64,000 bases of DNA from Enterococcus sp. HY326. GTDB taxonomy: Bacteria > Bacillota > Bacilli > Lactobacillales > Enterococcaceae. A program made the position numbers and the translations under genes. This document shows, piece by piece, positions 45,072 through 54,258 of this stretch (positions are counted from its first letter, which is position 1; each line of letters opens with the position of its first letter). The stretch spans positions 165,925 through 229,924 of the forward strand of contig NZ_JANLGQ010000006.1 in NCBI RefSeq assembly GCF_026157065.1. Reading direction: 5' to 3'. A model generated the notes under the pieces. It was not told the DNA's origin. It did not search any database and worked only from the letters and a program-made list of their open reading frames with translations.

Positions 45072-45917
45072 ATGCTCGTAAAAAAAAGAATCAATAATAA
45101 TGTGATTTTGGCAGTGAAAAATGATGGAGAGACGGATGAACAAGTTATTATTGGCAAAGGAATTGGCTTTCAAGTATATCCTGGGGACCCTGTTGATATA
45201 GAAAAAATTCAAAAAGTATATTTGCCGACAGAATCTTTAAATCTGGCGACGATTGGGAAGCTCCTTCAAGATGCTTCGATGGAGGACTTTCGTTTGGTGG
45301 AAAGAATTGTGACTTATGGGGAAGAAATTCTGCAAAAGAAAATCGGTCAGGGAATTATTTTTAGCTTGATGGATCACCTGCTGTTTGCTCTGAGTCGCTA
45401 TCAAGATGAAATGACTATTAAAAGCCCATTAGAATGGGAAATTCGCCAATTTTATCCTAAGGAATTTTCTATTGGTCAAGGGGCCCTTGCGATTATCGCT
45501 GAAGAGCGGGGTATTTGTCTATCTGAATCGGAAGCAGCGCTGATTGCCCTACATTTTATTAATTATGAATTTGGGCATGATTCTTTAGAAAAGACCATGG
45601 ATTTTATGGAGGCGATTAAAGATATTACCCGCTTGATTCAATTTCAATGCCAAGTCGATCTTGATGAGCAAAGCTTTGAATACCAACGGTTTTTAAATCA
45701 TTTACGCTATTTTATTATTCGTTTACAAAATACCACGACAACTCACTCACCGTTAGACAATGAGGATTTACTATTTTCTGTAAAACAAAAGTATCCAAAA
45801 GAATTTCAATTAAGCTTGACCATCAGTGAGTTTATTGAAGAAAGGTATCAAAGGACTGCTGAGATTGATGAAAATCTTTATTTAACCTTGCATTTGGCAA
45901 GACTATTAAATAATTGA
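45072..45917 (+). CDS. BglG/LicT-family transcriptional antiterminator
   Basis: ATG 45072 is preceded by GGAGGTGGAGGC. The 281-residue protein has an N-terminal CAT RNA-binding domain (about 1-55: VKKRINNNVILAVKND and VIIGKGIGFQ). Two PTS regulation domains follow, with conserved His residues in FSLMDHLLFAL and ALHFINYE (PRD1) and HLRYFIIRL and TLHLARLL (PRD2). It binds the RAT sites at 44969 and 45928, opening transcription of itself and the downstream EIIBCA when the beta-glucoside is present and HPr phosphorylates PRD2. Confidence 0.94.
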   Translation: MLVKKRINNNVILAVKNDGETDEQVIIGKGIGFQVYPGDPVDIEKIQKVYLPTESLNLATIGKLLQDASMEDFRLVERIVTYGEEILQKKIGQGIIFSLMDHLLFALSRYQDEMTIKSPLEWEIRQFYPKEFSIGQGALAIIAEERGICLSESEAALIALHFINYEFGHDSLEKTMDFMEAIKDITRLIQFQCQVDLDEQSFEYQRFLNHLRYFIIRLQNTTTTHSPLDNEDLLFSVKQKYPKEFQLSLTISEFIEERYQRTAEIDENLYLTLHLARLLNN

Positions 45918-45927
45918 TGCTATTATA

Positions 45928-45956
45928 GGATTCGTTACAGTTCGGCTGGCAAGACC
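45928..45956 (+). promoter_or_regulatory. RAT site 2, upstream of the beta-glucoside PTS gene
   Basis: GGATTCGTTACAG, a loop and CTGGCAAGACC are a second LicT-type RAT between the antiterminator gene and the PTS gene. Confidence 0.85.
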
Positions 45957-46016
45957 TAAGTGAGCATGACGATCACATTTATTTGTGATGTCAGCTACCT
46001 AGGTCTTTTTATTTTT
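45951..46016 (+). terminator. RAT-controlled terminator before the EIIBCA gene
   Basis: AAGACCTAAG pairs with CTAGGTCTT over a long loop that contains a further GATCACA/TGTGATG hairpin, followed by T5ATTTTT. Confidence 0.8.
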
Positions 46017-46048
46017 AAATTATTTTCAAATAGAAAGGAAGGAAGACG

Positions 46049-47932
46049 ATGAAGGATTTGGCACAGAACATCATTAATTTAGTGGGAGGACCAGAGAATA
46101 TCTCCGGTTTGACTCATTGTGTTACTCGTTTGCGTTTTAATTTGCTAGATGAATCGAAAGCCAAAACTAAAGAGATTGATGGTTTGGAAGGCGTAATGGG
46201 GGTTCAGAAAAAAGGTGGACAGTATCAAGTAATTGTTGGCGGTAAGGTGGCCAGGGTTTATCAAGAAATTATCGACTTGGTTCCTAAATTAGGCGATGAT
46301 ACGGGAGAAATGGCAGGCAATCAGAAAAAAGAAAATCTCTTCAACCGGATGATTAATCTGATTTCAGCTATTTTAGTTCCTAGTTTGGCACCAATTGTTG
46401 GGGGCGGTTTGCTGAAGGGTTTTTACTTTATGTTTACAACCTTTGGCTGGCTAGACGCGAGTGGGGATACGGCCATTATTTTGAATATGATTGGCGACTC
46501 AATGTTTTATTTCTTCCCATTCCTGTTAGCAGTCAGCAGTGCAAAAAAATTCCGCACCAATATGTATATGGCCCTCAGCTTGGCTGGGATTTTAATGTAC
46601 CCGACATTAATTAATGCTGCAACAGCAGGAGAAATTACCAGTCTGAAATTATTAGGCTTCTTAACGATTCCAGTGGTGAATTATAGTGGTTCTATTTTAC
46701 CGATTATTTTATCCGTCTGGCTATTGAGCCATATCTACCGCTTTTTAGAGAAAGTCTTGCCAGAGATGGTAACTATTTTATTTACACCTTTATTATCACT
46801 ATTAATCGTTACGCCGATTATGTTATTTGCTTTAGCACCCATCGGTTTTTATGCAGGAGAATATGTGGCGCAAGGAATTCAAGTGCTGATTGATTTTTCT
46901 CCAATTGTATCCGGCTTTGTGATTGGCGCCAGCCGCCCATTCCTAGTTTTGATGGGGATGCATCACGCTATTCGGCCGATTACGCAGCAACAAATTGCGA
47001 CCTATGGCTCTTCGACTATGGGAGCGATGAATTTCATGAGTACAATGGCACAAGCAACAGCTGCCTTGGCAATTTATTTTGCAGTTAAGAATCGAAAGAT
47101 GAAACAAGTTGCTTTATCCTCAACAGTGTCTGGCTATATGGGGATTACTGAGCCAGCATTGTATGGTGTTTTAGTAAAATACAAATCAGCCTTCATCGGA
47201 GCTTCAGCAGGTGCTGGTATTGGTGCGGCAGTTGGAGCAGTCTTGGGAGCAAAATCTTTAGCGCCGGCGATGCCAAGTGTGTTATCAATTCCCGTATTTA
47301 TTAATGATACGGCATCGGGATTCTTTATTGGTTTTTTAGTGACGGTTGTGAGTACGTTTGTGATTACCTTTGTGCTGGCTAAAAAAATGAACCCAGCAGA
47401 AGATGAATCCTCCATCGAAGACAGCGTTGCTTCAAGAGCAACATCTTATAGCATTGTTGCACCAATAAGCGGAACCACTTATCCAATGAGTGATGTGGGA
47501 GATGCTACGTTTTCTAAAGAATTAATGGGCAAGGGCAGCTCCATTTTACCGAGTAGTGATTTAATCAGCTCACCACTTTCAGGAACTGTGACCTTTACAT
47601 TTAAAACCAATCATGCAATTGGGCTTGTTTCTGAGGACGGCGTGGAAGTGTTGATTCATGTCGGCATTGATACCGTTGAGTTAAATGGAAAACATTTCAA
47701 ACTTCTTTGTAAAGAAGGTCAAAAAGTTCATATTGGTACACCATTGTTAGAGTTTAATCGAAAAGCCATTGAAGAAGAAGGCTACGACTCATCCGTTATC
47801 ACGATTGTCACCAATACCAATGATTATCTATCCGTTTTAACTGAGGAGATGCAATTAGAAATTGAAGCTGGCGTACCGATTATCACGGTTATTCCAGAAA
47901 AGTCACAAGTTTTGGAACCAAATTTTTCATAG
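46049..47932 (+). CDS. PTS beta-glucoside-specific EIIBCA
   Basis: The 627-residue fusion has EIIB at 1-90 (phospho-Cys in SGLTHCVTRLRF), EIIC at about 105-450 with ten hydrophobic segments and GITEPALYGVLV, and EIIA-Glc at about 480-620 (His in VLIHVGIDTVELNGKHF). The fixed B-C-A order is that of BglF/BglP transporters for aryl-beta-glucosides or related beta-glucosides. It starts after AAAGGAAGGAAGACG, downstream of the second RAT and terminator. Confidence 0.95.
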   Translation: MKDLAQNIINLVGGPENISGLTHCVTRLRFNLLDESKAKTKEIDGLEGVMGVQKKGGQYQVIVGGKVARVYQEIIDLVPKLGDDTGEMAGNQKKENLFNRMINLISAILVPSLAPIVGGGLLKGFYFMFTTFGWLDASGDTAIILNMIGDSMFYFFPFLLAVSSAKKFRTNMYMALSLAGILMYPTLINAATAGEITSLKLLGFLTIPVVNYSGSILPIILSVWLLSHIYRFLEKVLPEMVTILFTPLLSLLIVTPIMLFALAPIGFYAGEYVAQGIQVLIDFSPIVSGFVIGASRPFLVLMGMHHAIRPITQQQIATYGSSTMGAMNFMSTMAQATAALAIYFAVKNRKMKQVALSSTVSGYMGITEPALYGVLVKYKSAFIGASAGAGIGAAVGAVLGAKSLAPAMPSVLSIPVFINDTASGFFIGFLVTVVSTFVITFVLAKKMNPAEDESSIEDSVASRATSYSIVAPISGTTYPMSDVGDATFSKELMGKGSSILPSSDLISSPLSGTVTFTFKTNHAIGLVSEDGVEVLIHVGIDTVELNGKHFKLLCKEGQKVHIGTPLLEFNRKAIEEEGYDSSVITIVTNTNDYLSVLTEEMQLEIEAGVPIITVIPEKSQVLEPNFS

Positions 47933-47945
47933 AGGAGATTAGAAC

Positions 47946-48656
47946 ATGAGAATTTTAAAAACAAAAAACCTAGCAGAATTTAATCAGTTGGGGGCGAATT
48001 TATTGCTAACGGAAATGCTTAAGAGCCATTATCGAGTAAATCTGGCTATTACGGCTGGTCGAACACCGAAAGGAATTTATGATGTTTTAATTGAACAGGT
48101 TAAGGATAAAACATATTTGGATAATGTTTTTTACTATAATTTTGATGAAATTCCCTATCAGCAATCAGATCGAGAAGGTATCACTATCTCTGATTTACGC
48201 TCCATGTATCTGAGACCAGCCAATGTTGCTGAAAAAAATATTCAAAAAATGGACATGACAAATTTTAACACCCAGGACGAACGCATTTTACAGGCAGGTG
48301 GGCTGGATGCAATCTTGTTAGGTGTCGGCGCAGATGGACACTACTGTGGCAACTTACCCGGCACGACAAAATTTGAGGATTTGACGACAGAGGTTGTCTG
48401 TGATGAAAAAATGAAGCAACGAATATCTCGTTTGTTTGAGACTAAAGAAGAAGTACCTGATAGCTATATTACGATGGGTCCAAGAAGTATCATGGCAGCC
48501 CACCACCTAATTCTAAGCGCCTGCGGTACAGAGAAAGCTGAGATTATTAAGGCTTTCGTCGAAGGACCCGTAACGATTGACTTACCTGTGACGTTATTAA
48601 AAACTCATCCTAATCTGACTCTCTTAGTGGATGATGAAGCTGGCAGTTTAATTTAA
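47946..48656 (+). CDS. NagB-family sugar-phosphate isomerase/deaminase
   Basis: The 236-residue protein begins like glucosamine-6-phosphate deaminases and 6-phosphogluconolactonases (NLAITAGRTPKGIYDVL for phosphate binding, YYNFDEI, GGLDAILLGVGADGHYCGNLPG, ITMGPRSIMAAHHLI). It starts 13 bases after the PTS gene with GAGGAG upstream, so it belongs to the same operon. The substrate could be an amino-sugar phosphate or a lactone from the imported glycoside. No 6-phospho-beta-glucosidase is in this operon itself, but one is convergent next to it. Confidence 0.82.
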   Translation: MRILKTKNLAEFNQLGANLLLTEMLKSHYRVNLAITAGRTPKGIYDVLIEQVKDKTYLDNVFYYNFDEIPYQQSDREGITISDLRSMYLRPANVAEKNIQKMDMTNFNTQDERILQAGGLDAILLGVGADGHYCGNLPGTTKFEDLTTEVVCDEKMKQRISRLFETKEEVPDSYITMGPRSIMAAHHLILSACGTEKAEIIKAFVEGPVTIDLPVTLLKTHPNLTLLVDDEAGSLI

Positions 48657-48725
48657 AAAAAATCTAGTTAATTCTTGATTCTGTGCTGAAAAGCCTGAAT
48701 ACAGTGAATTAACTAGATTTTTTTT
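48657..48725. terminator. Bidirectional terminator between the two beta-glucoside loci
   Basis: A 16-bp perfect stem (AATCTAGTTAATTC with GAATTAACTAGATT) with T8 on the plus side and T6 on the minus side closes the convergent operons. Confidence 0.88.
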
Positions 48726-48748
48726 GCGGTAAGTTTTATTGATGCTAT

Positions 48749-50182
48749 TTACTTTTCTGAAATATTCTCCCCGTTACTTCCAATAACCTTTTGATACCAG
48801 TAATAGCTATCTTTTTTGTAACGCTGGCCGCTGCCGTGACCGTAATCATCTTTGTCAACATAGATGTAGCCATAACGTTTACTCATTTTGCCTTCTGTAA
48901 CACTGACAAGATCGATGCAACCCCAAGAAGTATAGCCTAAAAGTTCGATATGATCTTCTTCAACTGCTTGAATCATTTGAGCTAAGTGGCGCTTAAGGTA
49001 ATCAATGCGGTAATCATCATGAATTTTTAAATCTGCAGTCAATTCATCTGGAGTACCTAAGCCATTTTCAACAATGAATAGCGGGAGGTTATATCGATCA
49101 TAAAGATTGTTTAGCATAATTCTCAAACCGATTGGGTCAATCTGCCAAGAATGATTTCGTGAAGTTAGATATGGATTTTTAACAGTGGTAAAGCCGTTTG
49201 TCCTGACTCTTTCCATATCCGCTTCATCAGCAGCTGCACAATCACTAGAATAGTAGCTAAAGGAAACAAAATCGACAGTGTTTCTAGCAAGAAGCTCTTC
49301 ATCACCAGCTGCCATTGAGATGTCAATCTGATTCTTTTCAAAATAGCCTTTGATGTAATTCGGATATTTTCCACGAGCCTGCACGTCACCAAAGAAGAAC
49401 AAGTTGCGTTCCTTTAGCATGGTTGCTAAATTGTCTTCCGGCTTAGCTGTATAAGCATATGTTTTGCCTGCAGCTAACATACTGCCAAACTGCAGTTCAG
49501 AATTGATTTTTTTACCATATTCAATAATTTTTGCATTAGCGATTAATTGGTGATGGGCCGCCTGATATTGCTTTTGTAGTTTATTTTCAGTTGTAGTAAA
49601 AGTTAAACCGCCACCTATGAAAGGAATGTGCAACAGCATATTCATCTCATTAAATGGAATCCAGTAGCGGATTTTGTTTTGATAACGGTTGACGAGAAAC
49701 TTAGCAAATTGGAAATGAAAATCAACGACTTCACGACTCGCCCAACCACCGAAGTGTTCAACGAGATACATTGGAATATCAAAATGGCTGATTGTCACCA
49801 AGGGTTCAATGTCATACTTTATGAGCTCATTAATCAGGGCATCATAATACGCAACGCCAGCAGCATTCGGTTCGGCTTCAATTCCTTTAGGGAAAATTCT
49901 GGACCACGCAATTGAAAAACGAAAACACTTGATTCCCATCTCTGCTAAGAGCTGAATGTCTGTAACAAAATTCGTATAAAAATCAATTGCAGTATGGCTA
50001 GGAAAATAAGCCTCTTGATCAGAGAAAAAATTTTCTTGATCAAGGTAAACATCCTTGAGGCGCATCTCGTTCATTGGCAGCATATCAAAATTCGCCAAGC
50101 CTTTTTTATCGGCTAAATAAGCACCTTCAGTTTGGTTGGCAGAAATAGCGCCACCCCATAAAAAATTATTCGACAATTTCAT
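48749..50182 (-). CDS. 6-phospho-beta-glucosidase, GH1
   Basis: The 477-residue GH1 enzyme starts NNFLWGGAISANQTEGAY, has the acid/base Glu in WIPFNEMNML (about residue 175) and the nucleophile Glu in LFIVENGLG (about residue 370). TEGKMSKRYGYIYVDKDDYG near the C-terminus is typical of 6-phospho-enzymes. It cleaves phosphorylated cellobiose-type or aryl glucosides brought in by the adjacent EIIC. Its start overlaps the end of the EIIC gene by 17 bases. Confidence 0.94.
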   Translation of the reverse strand: MKLSNNFLWGGAISANQTEGAYLADKKGLANFDMLPMNEMRLKDVYLDQENFFSDQEAYFPSHTAIDFYTNFVTDIQLLAEMGIKCFRFSIAWSRIFPKGIEAEPNAAGVAYYDALINELIKYDIEPLVTISHFDIPMYLVEHFGGWASREVVDFHFQFAKFLVNRYQNKIRYWIPFNEMNMLLHIPFIGGGLTFTTTENKLQKQYQAAHHQLIANAKIIEYGKKINSELQFGSMLAAGKTYAYTAKPEDNLATMLKERNLFFFGDVQARGKYPNYIKGYFEKNQIDISMAAGDEELLARNTVDFVSFSYYSSDCAAADEADMERVRTNGFTTVKNPYLTSRNHSWQIDPIGLRIMLNNLYDRYNLPLFIVENGLGTPDELTADLKIHDDYRIDYLKRHLAQMIQAVEEDHIELLGYTSWGCIDLVSVTEGKMSKRYGYIYVDKDDYGHGSGQRYKKDSYYWYQKVIGSNGENISEK

Positions 50183-51473
50183 TTAAGTTGTACTCCTGTT
50201 TTTCATTTTCAACAACGGTTTCCTGTTCAACAGCTTGTCGGTCTAGGATTTTGAAGAACGGAAAATAAATGGCTGTTGTAATCAAAATACAAATAAATTG
50301 TAAGACCGCTAATTGCCAACTACCTTGCAACAGTCCTTGAATTACAACCGGTACTCCCATTGGCACAGAGGTTCCAATTAACCGTGGAAATAAACCAATT
50401 GAAATAGTGATATAGCCAAAAGCTGCACTAACTAAAGGAGCCACAATAAAAGGAATTGCCATGATTGGATTCATTACTAAAGGGGTTCCAAATATTAGCG
50501 GTTCATTAATCCGACCTATACCAGGCAGAATTGCCAGCTTGCCTAAAGCTTTATAGCGTTGACTACGGGCTAAGAAAAGCATTAACAGATTTAAGCCAAT
50601 TGTACAACCAGCCCCACCAATCTCTGAGAACATGTTCATAAAAGCACCACCAACGATATTCGGTAAAGCCTCACCGTTCGCATAGGCTGTCAGGTTAGCA
50701 GTATCTAAAGAAAGAAAAATCGGAGTCATGATGTTATAAACAATCAAGGATCCGTGAATTCCTAAGACCCACAAGACTTGCATCACGAGAATGGCAATCA
50801 TGATACCGCCGAAGCTGCCACCAATACTTTCCAAAGGTGTTTGGATAAACTGATAGACAAAATGATGAATACTGGTAAAGCTTGTGCCATAGAAAATAGC
50901 TTTAATTACAAGTGCAACGACTAGCGTAACAAAAGCTGGGATGATGGCTGCAAAAGAACGGGAGACGGTCGGTGGAACTCCGTCAGGCATTTTAATAACT
51001 AAATCTTTTTGAATTATGAAAACATAAATGCGACCAACCAATAACGCCATGATGATAGCAACGAACAAACCTTGAGCACCTAGCCAAGTAAAAGCAAATC
51101 CGCTGAATTCATCAGTGGTAACTGACGGTGTGACAATAAAAAATGCTACAAGTGCTAATAGACCAGCGATAGTTCCATCGATACCAAAGGTTTTGGTGAA
51201 ACGGTTAGCAATAAAATAGACGGCATAGACAGCAATAAGTCCAATTGTACAGTTGTAGGCTAGTGGTAAAATTTCAGCCAGACCAGTCGCTTCTAAAAAC
51301 TTAGTGTAAGGCGCAATTGGTAGATTTCCTAACAGTAGAAAAATTGATCCGGAAATGGTGATGGAAAGCAAACTAGCCAGTCCATCGCTAATTCCTTTGA
51401 GATATCTGAAGTTGGAAATTTTATCAGCGACAACTAGCAAACGATCCATATTTTTTTCTGACATAAATTTCAT
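50166..51473 (-). CDS. PTS cellobiose/lactose-family EIIC
   Basis: The 435-residue protein has about ten membrane segments and the family motifs GINEPLIFGTPLVMNP and GGAGCTIGLNLLM. It starts after GAAGGAGGGAACAAC on the minus strand. EIIA and EIIB partners are not encoded next to it, so they must be supplied elsewhere. It is co-transcribed with the GH1 enzyme. Confidence 0.93.
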   Translation of the reverse strand: MKFMSEKNMDRLLVVADKISNFRYLKGISDGLASLLSITISGSIFLLLGNLPIAPYTKFLEATGLAEILPLAYNCTIGLIAVYAVYFIANRFTKTFGIDGTIAGLLALVAFFIVTPSVTTDEFSGFAFTWLGAQGLFVAIIMALLVGRIYVFIIQKDLVIKMPDGVPPTVSRSFAAIIPAFVTLVVALVIKAIFYGTSFTSIHHFVYQFIQTPLESIGGSFGGIMIAILVMQVLWVLGIHGSLIVYNIMTPIFLSLDTANLTAYANGEALPNIVGGAFMNMFSEIGGAGCTIGLNLLMLFLARSQRYKALGKLAILPGIGRINEPLIFGTPLVMNPIMAIPFIVAPLVSAAFGYITISIGLFPRLIGTSVPMGVPVVIQGLLQGSWQLAVLQFICILITTAIYFPFFKILDRQAVEQETVVENEKQEYNLNEIVE

Positions 51474-51589
51474 GTTGTTCCCTCCTTTGTTTATGCTGTT
51501 ATCATAATTTAAGAAAGCGGATACTTCTATAGTTTTTCAGTATTCTGTAACAGGTAACACAAGTCTGATTTTGTTCCAAAAAAAAAACA

Positions 51590-51645
51590 AAAAAATAGCA
51601 ACTTCAAGCTGACTTAGAGAGCCAATTTTGAAGTTGCTATTTTAT
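51590..51645. terminator. Terminator between the RpiR-type gene and the EIIC operon
   Basis: AATAGCAACTTCAA pairs with TTGAAGTTGCTATT. On the minus strand it is followed by long T runs, ending the regulator transcript just before the EIIC promoter region. Confidence 0.85.
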
Positions 51646-51662
51646 AGGTGCTCAGGCCAATC

Positions 51663-52394
51663 TTACTTTTCAAGACTGAGTTTGTAAACTTGCTTGCCGA
51701 TAGATTCTAAAATGTAAATGACCGGAACTTGAGTAGTGATATTACTCAACCCAATAAATTCAGGATGGACATAGTAGGGGATATTAACATCTGATAATCT
51801 GCTAATAGTATTGTTAGCATAGTTTGTAATGCTAATGACCTTCCCATGATGCTTTTTGAAATTATTGATAAACTGGATTGTATCAGGAGTATCTCCAGAT
51901 ACCGAAACGATGATAAAGACAGTTTCTTCAGGAAAACGAATATCCTGTGGGTAATAAGGGTCGTCCACGTAGCTAGAGACAATGCCGAATGAAAATAAAA
52001 AACGAACAGCATATTTACATAGGATAGCCGAAGAGCCCAGGCCTAAAAAAACAATATTCGTTGAGTCGTGGATGTATTGGCTAGCTTGTATAATTTTTTG
52101 ATCAATGTCACTGACTGCCATCCGCTCTAAGTTGGCGATGGCCAAATGAATATCTGATTGAACAGAGACTTCTTCCTTTGCTTCTAAAAACATTTCAAAA
52201 CGGATTTTGAATTCTGTAAAGCCAGCGTATCCTAATTTGTTGCAAAATCTTAAAATCGTTGAGGTCGAAACATTAACTGCTTTAGCTAATTCGCGAATGC
52301 GCATAGACGGAATTTCTTCTTTATGAGTTATAACGTATTCATAAATATCCATCTCCAAAGGGTTCAAATCTTTTAATTTTTCATGACTAAACAT
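51663..52394 (-). CDS. MurR/RpiR-family transcriptional regulator
   Basis: The 243-residue protein has an N-terminal HTH (about 1-75: IRELAKAVNVSTSTILRFCNKLGYAGFTEFK) and a C-terminal SIS sugar-phosphate-binding domain (about 105-240: NIVFLGLGSSAILCKYAVRFL, VFIIVSVSGDTPDTI). It is upstream of, and on the same strand as, the EIIC-GH1 pair and probably senses a sugar phosphate to control it. The start is preceded by GGGAGGTAACT. Confidence 0.92.
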   Translation of the reverse strand: MFSHEKLKDLNPLEMDIYEYVITHKEEIPSMRIRELAKAVNVSTSTILRFCNKLGYAGFTEFKIRFEMFLEAKEEVSVQSDIHLAIANLERMAVSDIDQKIIQASQYIHDSTNIVFLGLGSSAILCKYAVRFLFSFGIVSSYVDDPYYPQDIRFPEETVFIIVSVSGDTPDTIQFINNFKKHHGKVISITNYANNTISRLSDVNIPYYVHPEFIGLSNITTQVPVIYILESIGKQVYKLSLEK

Positions 52395-52765
52395 AGTTAC
52401 CTCCCAGAACAGCCTATTTGACTAGCTAAAGCTGGTCAGAAAATTCAATCACTTGTATTTTAGCACACATCAGCTTGGTAAAAATAGATGGGGAGTAAGT
52501 AAGCTAACCAAATGTAATCGAAAAAATTAAGTAGCAAAGAAGTTATCCATTGGTAATCCCTGAAAAGGATAGATGAAAAATGAGCACCTGATTTATGGAT
52601 TCGGAAATCTTCAACGTTACAAAATTTCAGGTTGTATTGAATTTCAGTTTGCTTATCTACTAACGCTAAAGTAAAATTTATAAAACAAATACTTGAAGTG
52701 GATAAGCAGGGAACTTTGCATAAAGAAGCCTTAGAAAATTTGGAAATAGGAGAGAGGAAAAAATC
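52395..52765. other. Intergenic region with a truncated coding remnant
   Basis: It holds the leader of the RpiR-type gene on the minus strand. From 52641 a 42-codon open frame without start, ending QILEVDKQGTLHKEALENLE, runs to a TGA at 52767 that overlaps the next gene's start. This may be the tail of a decayed gene or chance. Confidence 0.35.
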
Positions 52766-53797
52766 ATGACTAATATTAAAAGCAACCAGCATCCCACCAC
52801 CCTAACCCAAATCCTTCAACAAGCTGAAGCCCTCTATTCCTTCAAAGTCCAAAAAGAAATCAAAAACGGACTTTCTGGCAGTTGGGTTTTTGAAGGACAG
52901 GCGGATGTTTCCTGTATTCTAAAAATTTCTGAGTATAGCAAAGCTAGAGCAGCTCACCTTAACTTTGAAACCAAGTGGACAGCAAATTTAGCGAAAAATA
53001 TGACAGGTATCGCTAGACCAGTGCTGAGTTCTAAAAACCGGCTTTTTGAAACAATCACTACGGGAGATGGCAAAGAATATCTTTTATTTCTTCAAGAAAA
53101 GGTCGCTGGAAAATTAATTGACAGCGAAAGTCCAGCTGAATTTAATCTGCAATTGTTTGAAAATCTTGGAGCAGTGATGGGGGAGATGCATCAATTGACG
53201 CAGCACTATCCCGAAAATCAAGAGGATTTTAGCTTTGCTTGGAATGGTCCGCAGATTTGGCGCAGAAATATTCCGATTTTGGATGAGGCAGTCAGCCAGC
53301 GGGAGCAGGGGTTGATTCATCAGCTAGCTAGTTTGCCAAAAGAGACGGCAGTCTACGGGATTGTCCATTTTGATATTCATCCTGAAAATTTTTTAGTAGA
53401 GGAAACGCAGATTACGCTGATTGACTTTGATGCATGTCAGTTTAATTGGTATGCGGCGGATATTGCGAGTACGTTATTTTTTATAGTTCAAACAGCGGCG
53501 GGACCGCAAAAAAAATTGGCTGAGGAAAAACGTAGGGAATTTGCTGAACAATTTTTGATAGCTTATCTTAAAGGCTATTTAGAGAAAAAAACGATTGAGC
53601 CTGAATGGATACGACGGCTTGATTTGTTCATGAAATATCAGATGGTTGACGAGTATGTGGCGGCTCAGACTTATTGGCAGGGGGATGCAGCAGACAGGCA
53701 ATGGTATCTTCAATGGTTCAAAGGGCGTTTGTTGGATAATTTGTCATATGTCGAAATTGATTTTGATAAGGTTATTTATACTGTATTTTCTGAGTAA
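52766..53797 (+). CDS. Aminoglycoside phosphotransferase (APH)-fold kinase, substrate unknown
   Basis: The 343-residue protein starts after AGGAGAGAGGAAAAAATC. It has the APH/choline-kinase catalytic loop IVHFDIHPENFLVEE (about residues 205-220) and the metal-binding LIDFDACQFNW (about 225-235), with a bilobed kinase layout. Relatives include homoserine kinase II, SrkA and antibiotic kinases. There is no evidence for a resistance role here; it stands alone with its own terminator. Confidence 0.85.
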   Translation: MTNIKSNQHPTTLTQILQQAEALYSFKVQKEIKNGLSGSWVFEGQADVSCILKISEYSKARAAHLNFETKWTANLAKNMTGIARPVLSSKNRLFETITTGDGKEYLLFLQEKVAGKLIDSESPAEFNLQLFENLGAVMGEMHQLTQHYPENQEDFSFAWNGPQIWRRNIPILDEAVSQREQGLIHQLASLPKETAVYGIVHFDIHPENFLVEETQITLIDFDACQFNWYAADIASTLFFIVQTAAGPQKKLAEEKRREFAEQFLIAYLKGYLEKKTIEPEWIRRLDLFMKYQMVDEYVAAQTYWQGDAADRQWYLQWFKGRLLDNLSYVEIDFDKVIYTVFSE

Positions 53798-53869
53798 AGT
53801 CGGGAAATACTTTTAAAATTCCAAGCTGAGCATTGATGAATTTGTCAGCTAGGAATATAAATAGTTTGA

Positions 53870-53917
53870 AAACTATCTCTACAGCTGATGTCCAGCAATT
53901 TGGGGTAGTTTTTTTGT
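53870..53917 (+). terminator. Terminator after the APH-like kinase gene
   Basis: AAACTATCTC pairs with GGGGTAGTTT (two G-T pairs) around a 22-base loop, then T7. Confidence 0.75.
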
Positions 53918-54258
53918 AGTCTTAGTTTTCTAAATAATTATTTTAACTCAACTAATTCTATTTTTTCAGCCGTAGAAAAGGCATTAAACAACAATTTTTA
54001 CTTCCTCCATACTTCACCTAATTGTATGCCATTTTGATGCCACTCTATGTTTTCTTCGTTCATCTTATAAAAGAAGTTTTAAAGATCAGAATAGTTTATA
54101 ATATTTATGAATGGTGATGATTTTTATACAGGATGACCTGTTGAAGAAAAATTTTTCAAAGGTGTATTACAGCTGGGATTGTTGCTAGCGTCACGTCAAA
54201 GGGAGTAAAGGTAGTCTTTACTTTTTGGCAAAAATATCATTTGATGAAAGGATTAAAG
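53918..54258. other. Intergenic region, no supported gene
   Basis: AT-rich. A 21-codon minus-strand frame (start near 54062, MNEENIEWHQNGIQLGEV) is seen but has no convincing Shine-Dalgarno. No promoter stands out. Confidence 0.35.

Noticed and set aside
52460..52792. 110-codon minus-strand frame between the RpiR-type and APH-like genes
   Set aside because: No ribosome-binding site, improbable composition, and it overlaps the start of the APH-like gene.
52766..53797. Calling the APH-fold kinase an aminoglycoside resistance gene
   Set aside because: The fold is shared with many metabolic kinases, and neither sequence details nor context support a resistance role.
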